A program made the translations under genes and the position numbers. Below, piece by piece: positions 1-7,061 of a DNA stretch of 41,653 nucleotides; the first letter of the stretch is position 1; the number at the start of each line of letters is the position of its first letter. This stretch comes from Candidatus Jingweiarchaeum tengchongense (GTDB taxonomy: Archaea; Nanobdellota; Nanobdellia; Jingweiarchaeales; Jingweiarchaeaceae): NCBI GenBank assembly GCA_025920705.1, contig JAPDLJ010000009.1:1-41653 (forward strand), given 5' to 3'. The notes under the pieces are model-generated. The model was not told where the DNA came from. It was given only the letters and a program-made list of their open reading frames with translations, and searched no databases.

Positions 1-1
1 T

Positions 2-277
2 GATTGTAATGATGAAAAATCAGCAGTCGAAATGGCCAAGCAAAAAGCAAGGGAACTAAACAAATCTTTATTGATAAAACAAGAGGTCAATGGAAAGTTT
101 GTAGAGTATGGTGTTGTGTATCCGGGTGGGGAATTTGGAAAAATAACGCAATTTGGAACATTCAAAAACTTACCAATATCTCCAACACAAAAGAAAATAT
201 CAAAGTTGGAAATAAGTCCAAAAACAGAATTCGGACTGTTTCAAAAACTCGCAAAAGATAAAGAGAAAAAGAAATAA
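2..277 (+). CDS. Hypothetical protein, 5'-truncated by window edge
   Basis: The reading frame is open from base 2 to the stop at 277, with no stop before the first ATG at 32, so the gene probably starts outside the window. The visible part is about 91 residues: a charged helix (around SAVEMAKQKARELNK), then a short strand-rich segment (GKFVEYGVVYPGGEFGKI), then a Lys-rich tail. The order 'Ala-rich helix, then beta hairpin' loosely recalls small DUF2188-like domains, but I do not recognise the family. It ends exactly where the convergent PH-domain gene ends. If ATG 32 were the true start the protein would have 81 residues. Confidence 0.55.
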   Translation, partial: DCNDEKSAVEMAKQKARELNKSLLIKQEVNGKFVEYGVVYPGGEFGKITQFGTFKNLPISPTQKKISKLEISPKTEFGLFQKLAKDKEKKK

Positions 278-745
278 TTATTTTGCAACTTTTAAACCAG
301 TTAATAGTGTTAATATCAAACGCTGGAATCTTCCTGGATCCCTCACATTTTTAATTATGAGTTCTGATTCGACTTGCGACGATGCTCTTAGCCGGATATC
401 ACCAAAATCAAAAACGGCTCCCAAAAATCCTTTTTTAATTTCGACATTTTCTATTTTTGAAAATTGTATCCATTCCACTTCTTTTTTGAAAATACCTTTC
501 TCAATTATTACCCTTTGATTTGTTACATAGTAATTTATGAGCTTTCTTTTAAACAAAGCCATTAGACAAAATAAAATCAAAAGGAAAGAAGTGATAAATG
601 AAAAATAAAAATTGATAAAAAAATATCCAAAAAAAGTCAAGAATAATAATATAACAGAAAACCATAATTCCTTAAATACTAAAATTGTTTGTGATTTTTC
701 CAGCAAAATTTTTTCTTGTGGTAATAAATACTCCTCTCTGATCAT
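278..745 (-). CDS. PH-domain (YdbS-like, DUF304/bPH2) membrane protein
   Basis: A 155-residue protein. Residues about 25-65 form two closely spaced hydrophobic segments, followed by a bacterial pleckstrin-homology-like domain. The typical signature is visible: a basic stop-transfer (KRKLINYYVTNQRVIIEKG), then an IENVEIKKGFLGAVFDFGDI core in which a 'G-D-I' strand closes the barrel. Family members are small two-TM proteins with a cytoplasmic PH-like domain; their role is poorly defined (membrane association or stress). On the minus strand an AT-rich TATA-like stretch lies about 25 bp upstream of the ATG (around 760-770), fitting a leaderless transcript. The family call is fairly sure, the function unknown. 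Confidence 0.75.
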   Translation of the reverse strand: MIREEYLLPQEKILLEKSQTILVFKELWFSVILLFLTFFGYFFINFYFSFITSFLLILFCLMALFKRKLINYYVTNQRVIIEKGIFKKEVEWIQFSKIENVEIKKGFLGAVFDFGDIRLRASSQVESELIIKNVRDPGRFQRLILTLLTGLKVAK

Positions 746-809
746 TAGTATAAGATATTAAAATTATAAAATAAATACATTACCATAATTTTACGATGAA
801 TACGAGAAT

Positions 810-1040
810 TTAGCCCTCTAATCTTTCACCAATTGCAAACCTTCTCGCTACTTGTTTTATTTTAATTTTTAATTTTTCTCCTTCCTTCGTGTTTGGGACA
901 AAAATCACGAAACCTTTTATGCGCGTAACTCCATCTCCCTTTTCGCCTATTTCACTAATTGTTACATCGTAGATTTCTCCTTCCTTAACAGGTTTTTCAA
1001 ATTCTTTTCGCATAAACCTTCTTTGTCCAAAGCCATTCAT
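810..1040 (-). CDS. Stand-alone TRAM-domain RNA-binding protein
   Basis: A 76-residue protein made almost entirely of one TRAM domain (about residues 18-74): a five-strand OB-like barrel with the usual order 'G-x-x-Y-D-V-x-I...GEKGDGVTRIKGFVIFVPNT..GE..K.KI'. Small archaeal TRAM proteins bind RNA and have been described as cold-shock or RNA-chaperone-like proteins. The N-terminus (NGFGQRRFMRKEF) matches the basic leader common in these proteins. Its start codon lies directly after the stop of the PqqD-like gene at 1041, so the two are probably co-transcribed and translationally coupled. Confidence 0.85.
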   Translation of the reverse strand: MNGFGQRRFMRKEFEKPVKEGEIYDVTISEIGEKGDGVTRIKGFVIFVPNTKEGEKLKIKIKQVARRFAIGERLEG

Positions 1041-1322
1041 CTAAATCCACTCTATAAATCCAGTCTCAGTTAATTCGTTCAGAACTGTGGATAAAATCTT
1101 TTTTGCATCTTCAACATTAGTATCTGTATCTTTGCATAACATGATGGCTATCTCTTCAAGCGTTCTCGTACCATCACATATACATAAAAGTGTGTAAACT
1201 GCAGGTGGTATTTCATAGAATTTTTGTTCGTCTAATGTGATGAATATCTTTTCCCCCTGCTTTCCTACCTTGATTCCCTGCTTTGAAATCGGTTTTTTGT
1301 CCACCAATTTTATTACTTCCAT
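1041..1322 (-). CDS. PqqD-like (RiPP recognition element fold) protein
   Basis: A 93-residue protein with the PqqD family pattern: beta strands at the N-terminus (GEKIFITLDEQKFYEIPPAVYTLL), then 'CDGTRTLEEIAIML' and a C-terminal helix ending in 'L.ETGFIEWI'. In RiPP pathways PqqD binds the leader peptide and presents it to a radical SAM enzyme; stand-alone archaeal copies are common and their partners are often unknown. No radical SAM enzyme or obvious precursor peptide lies nearby. It is co-directional and gapless with the TRAM gene. Minus-strand TATA-like sequence at about 1375-1383 and a hairpin at 1324-1354 lie upstream. Family call good, role open. Confidence 0.75.
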   Translation of the reverse strand: MEVIKLVDKKPISKQGIKVGKQGEKIFITLDEQKFYEIPPAVYTLLCICDGTRTLEEIAIMLCKDTDTNVEDAKKILSTVLNELTETGFIEWI

Positions 1323-1323
1323 A

Positions 1324-1354
1324 GCCTATAGAACTAGTGTAACCAGTTCAAGGC
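1324..1354 (-). promoter_or_regulatory. Inverted repeat in the 5' leader of the PqqD-TRAM pair
   Basis: GAACT (1331-1335) pairs with AGTTC (1345-1349), and flanking GCCT (1324-1327) pairs with AGGC (1351-1354). Together they form a two-part stem directly in front of the PqqD start codon at 1322. With the TATA-like box at about 1375-1383 the transcript would begin near 1350, so the repeat could be an RNA leader hairpin or an operator covering the start site. There is no family match. Confidence 0.35.
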
Positions 1355-1438
1355 CAAAAAAATCTAATAGTTACTTATTTATAAATCTTGTTAAGTTGAA
1401 AATTATTTTGAAATTGACTACTTTAGAGGATAACTAAA

Positions 1439-1450
1439 CATTTATAAATA
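1439..1450 (+). promoter_or_regulatory. TATA box of the AAA+ ATPase gene
   Basis: The sequence CATTTATAAATA is a strong archaeal TATA element. Transcription about 25 bp downstream would start near 1470-1474, at the ATG at 1474. This supports a leaderless mRNA and argues against the upstream ATG at 1450. Confidence 0.6.
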
Positions 1451-1451
1451 T

Positions 1452-1469
1452 GTGCGACATATGTCACAC
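1452..1469 (+). promoter_or_regulatory. Operator-like palindrome 1 at the ATPase promoter
   Basis: GTGCGACATATGTCACAC is an 18-bp near-perfect palindrome (one mismatch pair) centred at 1460/1461, between the TATA box and the inferred start at 1474. A bound protein here would block transcription initiation. It shares the GACA..TGTC core with the second palindrome, centred exactly 20 bp further on. Confidence 0.55.
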
Positions 1470-1473
1470 TAAT

Positions 1474-2622
1474 ATGACAATTGTCACACAAAATTGGTTT
1501 GAAAGATATGGTTTCAAAGCGAATCCATTTACACTTCGGGCTGTTCCTGATGAATGGATTGTTGGATTCGACGATATAATAGAAAAAAGTAGTGAAGTGA
1601 TTAATGCTTGTAGTTCACTTGTGATATACGGCCCAATCGGAAGTGGCAAGACCACCATATTAAGAAAAATCAGTTCATTAAGTGAAAAGGGGCATTATCA
1701 TACGTTATACTTAAATTCAAGCTTGATAAAAAGCAAAGAAGAACTAATAGATGAATTTATAAATACAATTGGAAGGCCTAATGTTTTTGAGCAACTTCGT
1801 GGTCTTACGCCAAAAAAAGTTGGATTGATGGAATATTTCAGATACAAAATTGAAAAGAATAAAATTTGTATTTTATTAGACGAGGCGCAGGACATCGATG
1901 ACAAGGAAATGTTACGTTTTATTAGAACATTTCTCGACAGCATTCCAACATCGTCAATTATAATTGCTAGTTTGCAGAGGCTTGATTTACTTCCAATTTT
2001 TATTGATAGTTTAAGAGACAGGATTGTAAATGAGATTGAATTAAGACCATTAAAAAAAGAAGAAGCATTTCTAATGATCAAGACAAGGATAGAAAATGTT
2101 GGTGGTAGGGGAATAGATCCATTTGAAACAAAAGCACTCGAAGAGATATTTGAATATTCAAAACTCAATCCAAGAACAATACTTGTGCTGTGTGAAAGAG
2201 TCTGTGAGTATGCAGTAAACAAAGGTAAAAAAACAATTGATTCAAATTTAGTTAATGAATTCCTAAAGTCAAAACCGCTAGTAATAAAACCAAGTGTCGT
2301 AAGGGAGCATGTCACAGTAGTGCGACAAGAGGAGAAAAAAGCAAGAGAAACCCCTTCTTTCCTATCAAATCTCTCACCGACAGAATCGAAGTTTATTTTA
2401 GAACTTGTACATGGACCGAGAAGTTCTATAGAAATACAAGAAGCACTACAAAGTAAGCATGGTACAATTGCAAAAATTGCACAGCGATTGATGCTTCGTG
2501 GAAAGGATAAGAAATTGATGATAAAGAAAGGAATAAAATTTCCGTTGATAAAGGCGAGTAAAACTAGACCAGTAATTTATGAATTGTCCCCTGAAATAAA
2601 AAAGTTATTTGCAAAAGAATAG
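1474..2622 (+). CDS. AAA+ ATPase with C-terminal winged-helix-like domain
   Basis: From ATG 1474 the protein has 382 residues. The N-terminus NWFERYGFKANPF is the entry motif of ExeA/TniB/Cdc6-like STAND and AAA+ ATPases. Walker A is GPIGSGKTT (about residues 53-61), Walker B is ICILLDEAQ (about 131-139), and a sensor-like stretch follows (SIIIASLQRLDLLP). The C-terminal third (after about residue 300; SPTESKFILELVHG..SSIEIQEAL) looks like a winged-helix DNA-binding unit. ATG 1474 is preferred because it sits at the position predicted by the TATA box; ATG 1450 would add eight residues reading through palindrome 1. A role as a transcription-regulating ATPase is inferred, and replication initiation (Orc1/Cdc6) seems less likely as the lid and initiator motifs are missing. 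Confidence 0.75.
   Translation: MTIVTQNWFERYGFKANPFTLRAVPDEWIVGFDDIIEKSSEVINACSSLVIYGPIGSGKTTILRKISSLSEKGHYHTLYLNSSLIKSKEELIDEFINTIGRPNVFEQLRGLTPKKVGLMEYFRYKIEKNKICILLDEAQDIDDKEMLRFIRTFLDSIPTSSIIIASLQRLDLLPIFIDSLRDRIVNEIELRPLKKEEAFLMIKTRIENVGGRGIDPFETKALEEIFEYSKLNPRTILVLCERVCEYAVNKGKKTIDSNLVNEFLKSKPLVIKPSVVREHVTVVRQEEKKARETPSFLSNLSPTESKFILELVHGPRSSIEIQEALQSKHGTIAKIAQRLMLRGKDKKLMIKKGIKFPLIKASKTRPVIYELSPEIKKLFAKE
1475..1486 (+). promoter_or_regulatory. Operator-like palindrome 2 at the ATPase start
   Basis: TGACAATTGTCA is a perfect 12-bp palindrome centred at 1480/1481. It overlaps the first codons if translation begins at 1474. The centre-to-centre distance to palindrome 1 is 20 bp, about two helical turns, so two dimers could bind on one DNA face. 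Autoregulation by the downstream ATPase/winged-helix protein is the simplest guess. Confidence 0.5.
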
Positions 2623-2646
2623 GGATAGAAGTTCACTTCTATCCCT
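2621..2646 (+). promoter_or_regulatory. Perfect 11-bp intercistronic hairpin
   Basis: AGGGATAGAAG (2621-2631), loop TTCA, then CTTCTATCCCT (2636-2646). The stem begins inside the stop codon of the ATPase gene. No T-run follows, so it is not a normal intrinsic terminator. It ends ten bases before the Shine-Dalgarno of the next small ORF, so it may protect the mRNA end, be a processing site, or tune expression of the small ORF. Confidence 0.6.
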
Positions 2647-2670
2647 AACCCCTTACGAGGTGATATAAAA

Positions 2671-2823
2671 ATGGAAATGCGATTTTATAAAATTGACGAA
2701 TTTTTAGAAAAATTGGAAAGTGAACCGGAGGAACCAAAGTTAGACGATGGTTCCATTTGGTGGTTAAAGCAGATAAAAAAGAAAAAGATAGAACCAGAAA
2801 TTGATCCGCAAGATGAAAGCTAA
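2671..2823 (+). CDS. 50-residue acidic/basic small protein
   Basis: ATG at 2671 is preceded by a good archaeal Shine-Dalgarno (GAGGTGA at about 2656-2662). The reading frame runs 50 codons to TAA at 2821-2823. The protein starts MEMRFYKIDEFLEKLE, has an acidic middle (SEPEEPKLDDGS), a Trp pair (IWWLKQ), a basic run (KKKK) and an acidic end. No family is recognised. Its strong RBS and position 48 bp behind the ATPase gene suggest a partner or modulator of that ATPase. This is inference only. Confidence 0.6.
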   Translation: MEMRFYKIDEFLEKLESEPEEPKLDDGSIWWLKQIKKKKIEPEIDPQDES

Positions 2824-2860
2824 AAAAATTTTAAAGAGAATCAGAAAGTATGCACAAACC

Positions 2861-2902
2861 TTAATTTATTTTTATTTTTTATTATTTTATGGTTTTTTAT
2901 TG
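2861..2902 (+). terminator. T-rich transcript end behind the ATPase operon
   Basis: Several runs of four to six T lie in a 40-base stretch directly after the small ORF. Archaeal termination commonly uses such T-rich tracts without a hairpin. Confidence 0.4.
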
Positions 2903-2930
2903 ATTAACAGATTCAAGCGCAATTAGAATG

Positions 2931-2940
2931 ATTTATAAAT
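2931..2940 (+). promoter_or_regulatory. TATA box of the thioredoxin reductase gene
   Basis: ATTTATAAAT lies 22-31 bp upstream of the ATG at 2962, the spacing expected for a leaderless archaeal transcript. Confidence 0.5.
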
Positions 2941-2961
2941 AAAATCTTTTTATGATAAAAA

Positions 2962-3882
2962 ATGAAACATTTTGACATCGTCATAATTGGTGGTGGTCCA
3001 GCAGGCTTAACTGCGGGTATATATGCTGCTAGAAGAGGAGTAAGTGTACTTATCATCACAAAAACAATTGGTGGAAGATGTGCTGAAGCCACAACCATAG
3101 AGAATTATCCTGGTTTTCACAAGATAAATGGGTTCAAACTAGCAAAGAAGATGGAGAAACATGCAAAAAAATCCGGGGTCAGAATACTATACGAGGAAGT
3201 GGTTAATATAAACAAAAATGGTGAGTTTGAGATTTTAACATCAACAAACAAGAGATTTTTTTGCAAGGCGCTCGTAATCGCAACAGGTGCGATAAGTAAA
3301 AGGTTGGATGTAAAAGGAGAATCAGAATTCAAAGGAAGGGGATTAAGTTATTGTGTCGTTTGTGATGGTCCACTATACAAAGACAAAATAGTTGCTGTTG
3401 TGGGTAATAAAAACGAAGCATTACAAGCAACCCTATACCTTGCAGATATTGCTAAGAAAGTGATACTGATTTTTGAACAAGATAAAATCGATGGAGAAGA
3501 ATCATTGCTAAAGAGGGTAAAGGAAAAGAAAAACATTGAAATAATGGATAAAACGAAGATAAAAGAAATCATTGGTGATGAAATCGTCGATGGGATTATA
3601 ATTGAGAGAAACGGGAAGGAAGAGAAGATCGAATTACAAGGTATCTTTGTTGAAATAGGTACAATACCACTTACAGAATTAACATCAAAACTTGGGATAG
3701 AAATGGTTGGGAATTTCATAAAGGTGAATGAGAAACAGGAAACGAATGTAAATGGAATTTTTGCATGTGGTGATGTAACATCAAGATCAGCTTTAAAACA
3801 AGTCGTTATTGCGTGTGCAGAAGGAGCGATAGCTGGGAATTATGCTGCTAATTACGTAAAAAATTTAGGTTCTAAGGATTGA
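2962..3882 (+). CDS. trxB: Thioredoxin reductase-like flavoprotein, atypical NADPH site
   Basis: A 306-residue protein with all TrxR landmarks: FAD motif GGGPAG (residues 10-15), IENYPGF, redox pair CVVC (C131, C134), ATGA, and the C-terminal FAD motif GIFACGDV. It passes electrons to thioredoxin, whose gene lies opposite and overlaps by 11 bp. The second Rossmann motif, normally GGGNSA, reads GNKNEA (about residues 149-154). The stretch where NADPH enzymes carry HRRxxxR reads FEQDKIDGE instead. It may therefore not use NADPH. Ferredoxin- and F420-dependent homologues are known in other lineages to lack these motifs. TATA box 26 bp upstream; start unambiguous. Confidence 0.85.
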   Translation: MKHFDIVIIGGGPAGLTAGIYAARRGVSVLIITKTIGGRCAEATTIENYPGFHKINGFKLAKKMEKHAKKSGVRILYEEVVNINKNGEFEILTSTNKRFFCKALVIATGAISKRLDVKGESEFKGRGLSYCVVCDGPLYKDKIVAVVGNKNEALQATLYLADIAKKVILIFEQDKIDGEESLLKRVKEKKNIEIMDKTKIKEIIGDEIVDGIIIERNGKEEKIELQGIFVEIGTIPLTELTSKLGIEMVGNFIKVNEKQETNVNGIFACGDVTSRSALKQVVIACAEGAIAGNYAANYVKNLGSKD

Positions 3883-4153
3883 TTTGAGACAACGCAGAAT
3901 TTATTGCTTTTTTTAATGTTCTTTCATCAACAACTCCGATGAACTTTTCGACCACTTCTCCATCTTTCTCTATCACAATTGTCGGTACTGCACTTATTTT
4001 GTACTTCCTTGCTTCCTCAACATTTTCATCCACATTTATCTTTTCAACAGTTATTTTTCCTTCAAAGTCTTTTGCTATTTTTTCTATGATTGGTTTTTGG
4101 ACCTGACACGGTCCACACCATTCAGCAAAAAAATCCTTTAAAACAATACTCAT
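3872..4153 (-). CDS. trxA: Thioredoxin, short form
   Basis: A 93-residue thioredoxin with the active site WCGPC (residues 12-16) and the cis-proline loop AVPTIV. It is about 12 residues shorter than usual because the first strand and helix of the fold are missing: the central strand begins right at the N-terminus (SIVLKDFFAEW). No earlier in-frame start is apparent in the AT-rich leader. It converges on and overlaps trxB by 11 bp, so antisense coupling of the two mRNA ends is possible. It probably receives electrons from the neighbouring reductase. Confidence 0.88.
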   Translation of the reverse strand: MSIVLKDFFAEWCGPCQVQKPIIEKIAKDFEGKITVEKINVDENVEEARKYKISAVPTIVIEKDGEVVEKFIGVVDERTLKKAINSALSQINP

Positions 4154-4258
4154 CTCTCATCACTTTAATTTTAAAGTTTTCATCATTTTTAAACATTGCT
4201 CAAAATAAATTAATAAGAAATATAAATGTGCATAGATATTAAATAAAAATTGAATAAA

Positions 4259-6241
4259 ATGAAAGCTATCTACATTGATGTAGAAAATCAGAAATATAAA
4301 TCAGAGGAACTTAACGAAAAGATAATAGGTCCTATTGATTTTGCGATATATGTGCATAATAAAAATAAAAGTCACAGAACACACGCTTTTAATCCAAAAA
4401 ATGCTGTCTGCATTGGAATAGGTGCACTTGCTGGTTCAAAAATTCCAGGTACACATAGATTAATCTTCTGCACTAAATCCCCGTTAATTGATGCATTATT
4501 TACAAGTACGCTTGGTGGAGCTGGTATAGAATTTTATGCTGCTGGTTTAGAATTTGTTTCAATTGAAAAAAAAGCAAAGAAACCGACGATTATTATTATA
4601 AGAAACATTAATGACAAGTTTGAAATTTTCTTTGAGACAATAGAAAAAGAAGAACTATTAAAAATTTATAAAGGATACAGGAATGAAATTGGTACATATG
4701 CGTTACAAACATACCTTTTAGAAAAATTCAAGATTTTTTACAAGAGTGGTGATGGGTTTTATAACTTTCGTATCATCACACTTGGTCCTTCCTCTTTAAA
4801 CACTGATATGGGTGCCATAAATTCAATATTGATAAGGAATGGTGAGTTCCAATTTGGATCGGAAGATTGGGCTGGAAGAGGTGGCTTTGGTTCTGTTTTG
4901 CTTAGGGCACATAATGTAATCGGTGTAATTTTCGGCGGTAATTATGATAAGAGGAAGTTTGTAGAGGACTTGAAAGATATTAACGTACTAAACAAAATAT
5001 TCAATGAAATATTTGGAAAAAATTTTATGGACGTCATTAAAGAGGCGACTGAAAAGTATAGATATGAAGAAAAAGTAAAATCTGGTGGTACTTTTGGTGT
5101 TAATATGAGTGAACTTGGTTCATGGTTACCAATGTTCAATTGGAACTCAATATACTTTCCAACATCGCAGAGACAAGCATTGTATGATAAATTCGTAAAG
5201 AACAATTATTTAAAACAGTTCAATGAAACAATCATTGAAACTAAGAATTGGAAAACGTGTGGAGAAGCGTGTCCAGCGGTATGTAAGAAATATAAGGGAA
5301 GAAAAAAGAAGGACTACGAAGCTTATGAGGCAGCCGGTCCAAATTGTGGAATATTTGATCAGGATGCAGCAGAGCTTGCCCAAGAAGGAATAGAAACAAT
5401 GGGATTCGATGCCATAGAATTTGGAAACTTGTGTTCGTTCATACTTGAGTGCCTTTACCGTGGTCTTTTAAAAAAAGAAGAACTTGGCATAACTGAAAAT
5501 GTAAATTTCGATCCTAATAAATTCAAGTTGGAAGACTCATTCGAACATGCAAAAATTGTGCGAAAAATAGCTGAGATTGTTGCATATAGGAAAGGTAAAT
5601 TCGGAAAAATACTCGCCTATGGGATAAGGGTCGCAAGTAGAAAATTCGATGCGATCTTTAATGATAGAACGAAAAAAATTGGAATAAAATTTAAAGACAT
5701 TGCAAATTATATGCCATATGGTAAGGATGGATGTATTGCCCCATGTCAATATTGGGTCCCTGGATTTTACATACCACTACCAATCCAAGGAAAATTTTTG
5801 ACTTATTACGGGCAAGATTTCAATACGCCTGAAAAATTGGGTGAAATAGCAGCTGATAGAGCAGTTAAGGAATTATTCTCAGAGAATACAGGCATATGTC
5901 GATTCCACAGGAAATGGAGTGAAAAGGCAGTAGAGATACTCTTAAAACGTGGATGTGGAATCGATGTGAATTATTATGAGCATTGCAGAAATGCACTCCA
6001 AGAAATTTTAAACTATGATGAAAAGGCGAATGTAGAACCAATTTTTTGGGAAAGTAAAAGAACAATTGATGTAATAAGAACTTATATAAATGAAGTGGAA
6101 AATGTTTTTGGAAAGAATGACGAAACAGAGTACTGGAAAAGAAGATTTGAAGAAAATTATATTGGTGCAGCAATGGAATATTGGGAAAAATTATTAAAAG
6201 GAGTTGACAAAATACTTAATTGGCACAAGTTATGGGTTTAA
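4259..6241 (+). CDS. gor: Tungsten-type aldehyde ferredoxin oxidoreductase family, GAPOR-like
   Basis: About 660 residues from ATG 4259 (a TTG at 4250 would add three). The AOR-family cluster ligands are visible as CGEACPAVC (about 334-342), with a distal Cys in GICRFHRKW. Segments resemble glyceraldehyde-3-phosphate ferredoxin oxidoreductase of Pyrococcus as I remember it: PGTHRLIF, GSEDWAGRGG.GSVLLRAHNV, ETKNWKTCGE, FYIPLPIQGKF. That enzyme oxidises glyceraldehyde-3-phosphate to 3-phosphoglycerate and reduces ferredoxin, using a tungstopterin cofactor. TATA-like AAATATAAATG lies about 30 bp upstream. A different aldehyde substrate cannot be excluded, but the GAPOR subfamily looks more likely than AOR or FOR. 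The gene abuts the convergent hydrolase gene. Confidence 0.85.
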   Translation: MKAIYIDVENQKYKSEELNEKIIGPIDFAIYVHNKNKSHRTHAFNPKNAVCIGIGALAGSKIPGTHRLIFCTKSPLIDALFTSTLGGAGIEFYAAGLEFVSIEKKAKKPTIIIIRNINDKFEIFFETIEKEELLKIYKGYRNEIGTYALQTYLLEKFKIFYKSGDGFYNFRIITLGPSSLNTDMGAINSILIRNGEFQFGSEDWAGRGGFGSVLLRAHNVIGVIFGGNYDKRKFVEDLKDINVLNKIFNEIFGKNFMDVIKEATEKYRYEEKVKSGGTFGVNMSELGSWLPMFNWNSIYFPTSQRQALYDKFVKNNYLKQFNETIIETKNWKTCGEACPAVCKKYKGRKKKDYEAYEAAGPNCGIFDQDAAELAQEGIETMGFDAIEFGNLCSFILECLYRGLLKKEELGITENVNFDPNKFKLEDSFEHAKIVRKIAEIVAYRKGKFGKILAYGIRVASRKFDAIFNDRTKKIGIKFKDIANYMPYGKDGCIAPCQYWVPGFYIPLPIQGKFLTYYGQDFNTPEKLGEIAADRAVKELFSENTGICRFHRKWSEKAVEILLKRGCGIDVNYYEHCRNALQEILNYDEKANVEPIFWESKRTIDVIRTYINEVENVFGKNDETEYWKRRFEENYIGAAMEYWEKLLKGVDKILNWHKLWV

Positions 6242-7027
6242 TTATTTTAGATATTTTATGAACCATCTTAAACTTAATTCAACTGCTTCTTTGCTACTTT
6301 CTTGATCATGAAATCCATGCTCTGCCCCCTTTATAATTCTCAAGCTTTTTATTCCATTTATTTTTCTGAACAATTCTCTGGAATTTTTGATATCTACAGT
6401 TGTATCCCTATCACCATGGAGAATTAGTGTTGGACATTTAATTTTTTCAGCTGCAGAAAGTGCATCTAGTGTTTGTATCTCTTCCCAAAACTTCTCTCTA
6501 ATTTTAAAAATCTTTTTTTGTTTATAGAAAAAAACAGATTTTTTACTTTTCATCTCATCTATCCAATCTACACCAATTTTTTTCCTTAGGTATCGATCAA
6601 GAAATTCCTTTGTTTTAGAAATTGGATTCCATAGGACAAGCATTTTGATCCTTTCATTATATCCTAAAATTGAGATTAATCCACCAAAACTTGCACCCAG
6701 GATACCAAGTTTTTTCTTGTTCATTTTTTGTTTGAGTATAAATTTAATCGATGCTCTCAAGTCGCTTAATTTATCCTCAATCATCATGTTCTCAAATTCT
6801 CCTTCGCTCTCACCACATCCTCTAAAATCAAATCTTAGAACGATGAAGCCATTTCTACAAAATTCTTTTGCAGCTTTGACAAATACACCACTCTCATCTT
6901 TATCAACAGTGAATCCATGCACCATTATTATGCCTGGTGGGTTTCTCTCGTTGGGAATATGTAGAACACCTACAATTTCTTCTCCTTTATTTACGAACCT
7001 GACTTTATTTTGTCTCATTTTAATCAA
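6242..7027 (-). CDS. Alpha/beta hydrolase (dienelactone hydrolase/esterase type)
   Basis: A 261-residue protein with the complete catalytic set: oxyanion-hole region MVHGFT (about 35-40), nucleophile elbow GASFGG (Ser113), acid in LHGDRDTTVD and histidine in GAEHGF. The insertion between strands 6 and 7 (about residues 130-185, Lys-rich) forms a cap over the active site. It belongs to the serine aminopeptidase/DLH-like S9-type hydrolases with broad esterase or acyltransferase activity. ATG at 7018 (residue 4) is an equally likely start. It abuts gor tail to tail and lies upstream of nothing co-directional except egsA, which may share its transcript. Confidence 0.82.
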   Translation of the reverse strand: MIKMRQNKVRFVNKGEEIVGVLHIPNERNPPGIIMVHGFTVDKDESGVFVKAAKEFCRNGFIVLRFDFRGCGESEGEFENMMIEDKLSDLRASIKFILKQKMNKKKLGILGASFGGLISILGYNERIKMLVLWNPISKTKEFLDRYLRKKIGVDWIDEMKSKKSVFFYKQKKIFKIREKFWEEIQTLDALSAAEKIKCPTLILHGDRDTTVDIKNSRELFRKINGIKSLRIIKGAEHGFHDQESSKEAVELSLRWFIKYLK

Positions 7028-7061
7028 ATTTTATGAATGAGGATAAATTTGTTGTTTTGGT

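Noticed and set aside
1450-1473. ATG 1450 as start of the AAA+ ATPase
   Set aside because: It would place translation start directly on the TATA box and read eight residues through the operator; ATG 1474 fits the TATA spacing and the conserved NWFERYGF start.
1698-2315. Long open frame (205 codons) on the minus strand
   Set aside because: It is antisense to the clear ATPase gene, has no motif, and its Ser/Phe/Ile-rich translation is typical of the complement of Lys/Asn/Glu-rich coding DNA.
2310-2327. TGTCACAGTAGTGCGACA inside the ATPase gene, containing GTGCGACA as in operator palindrome 1
   Set aside because: The half-sites are in opposite order from the promoter palindromes and lie in coding sequence. 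It could be an auxiliary site but chance is as likely.
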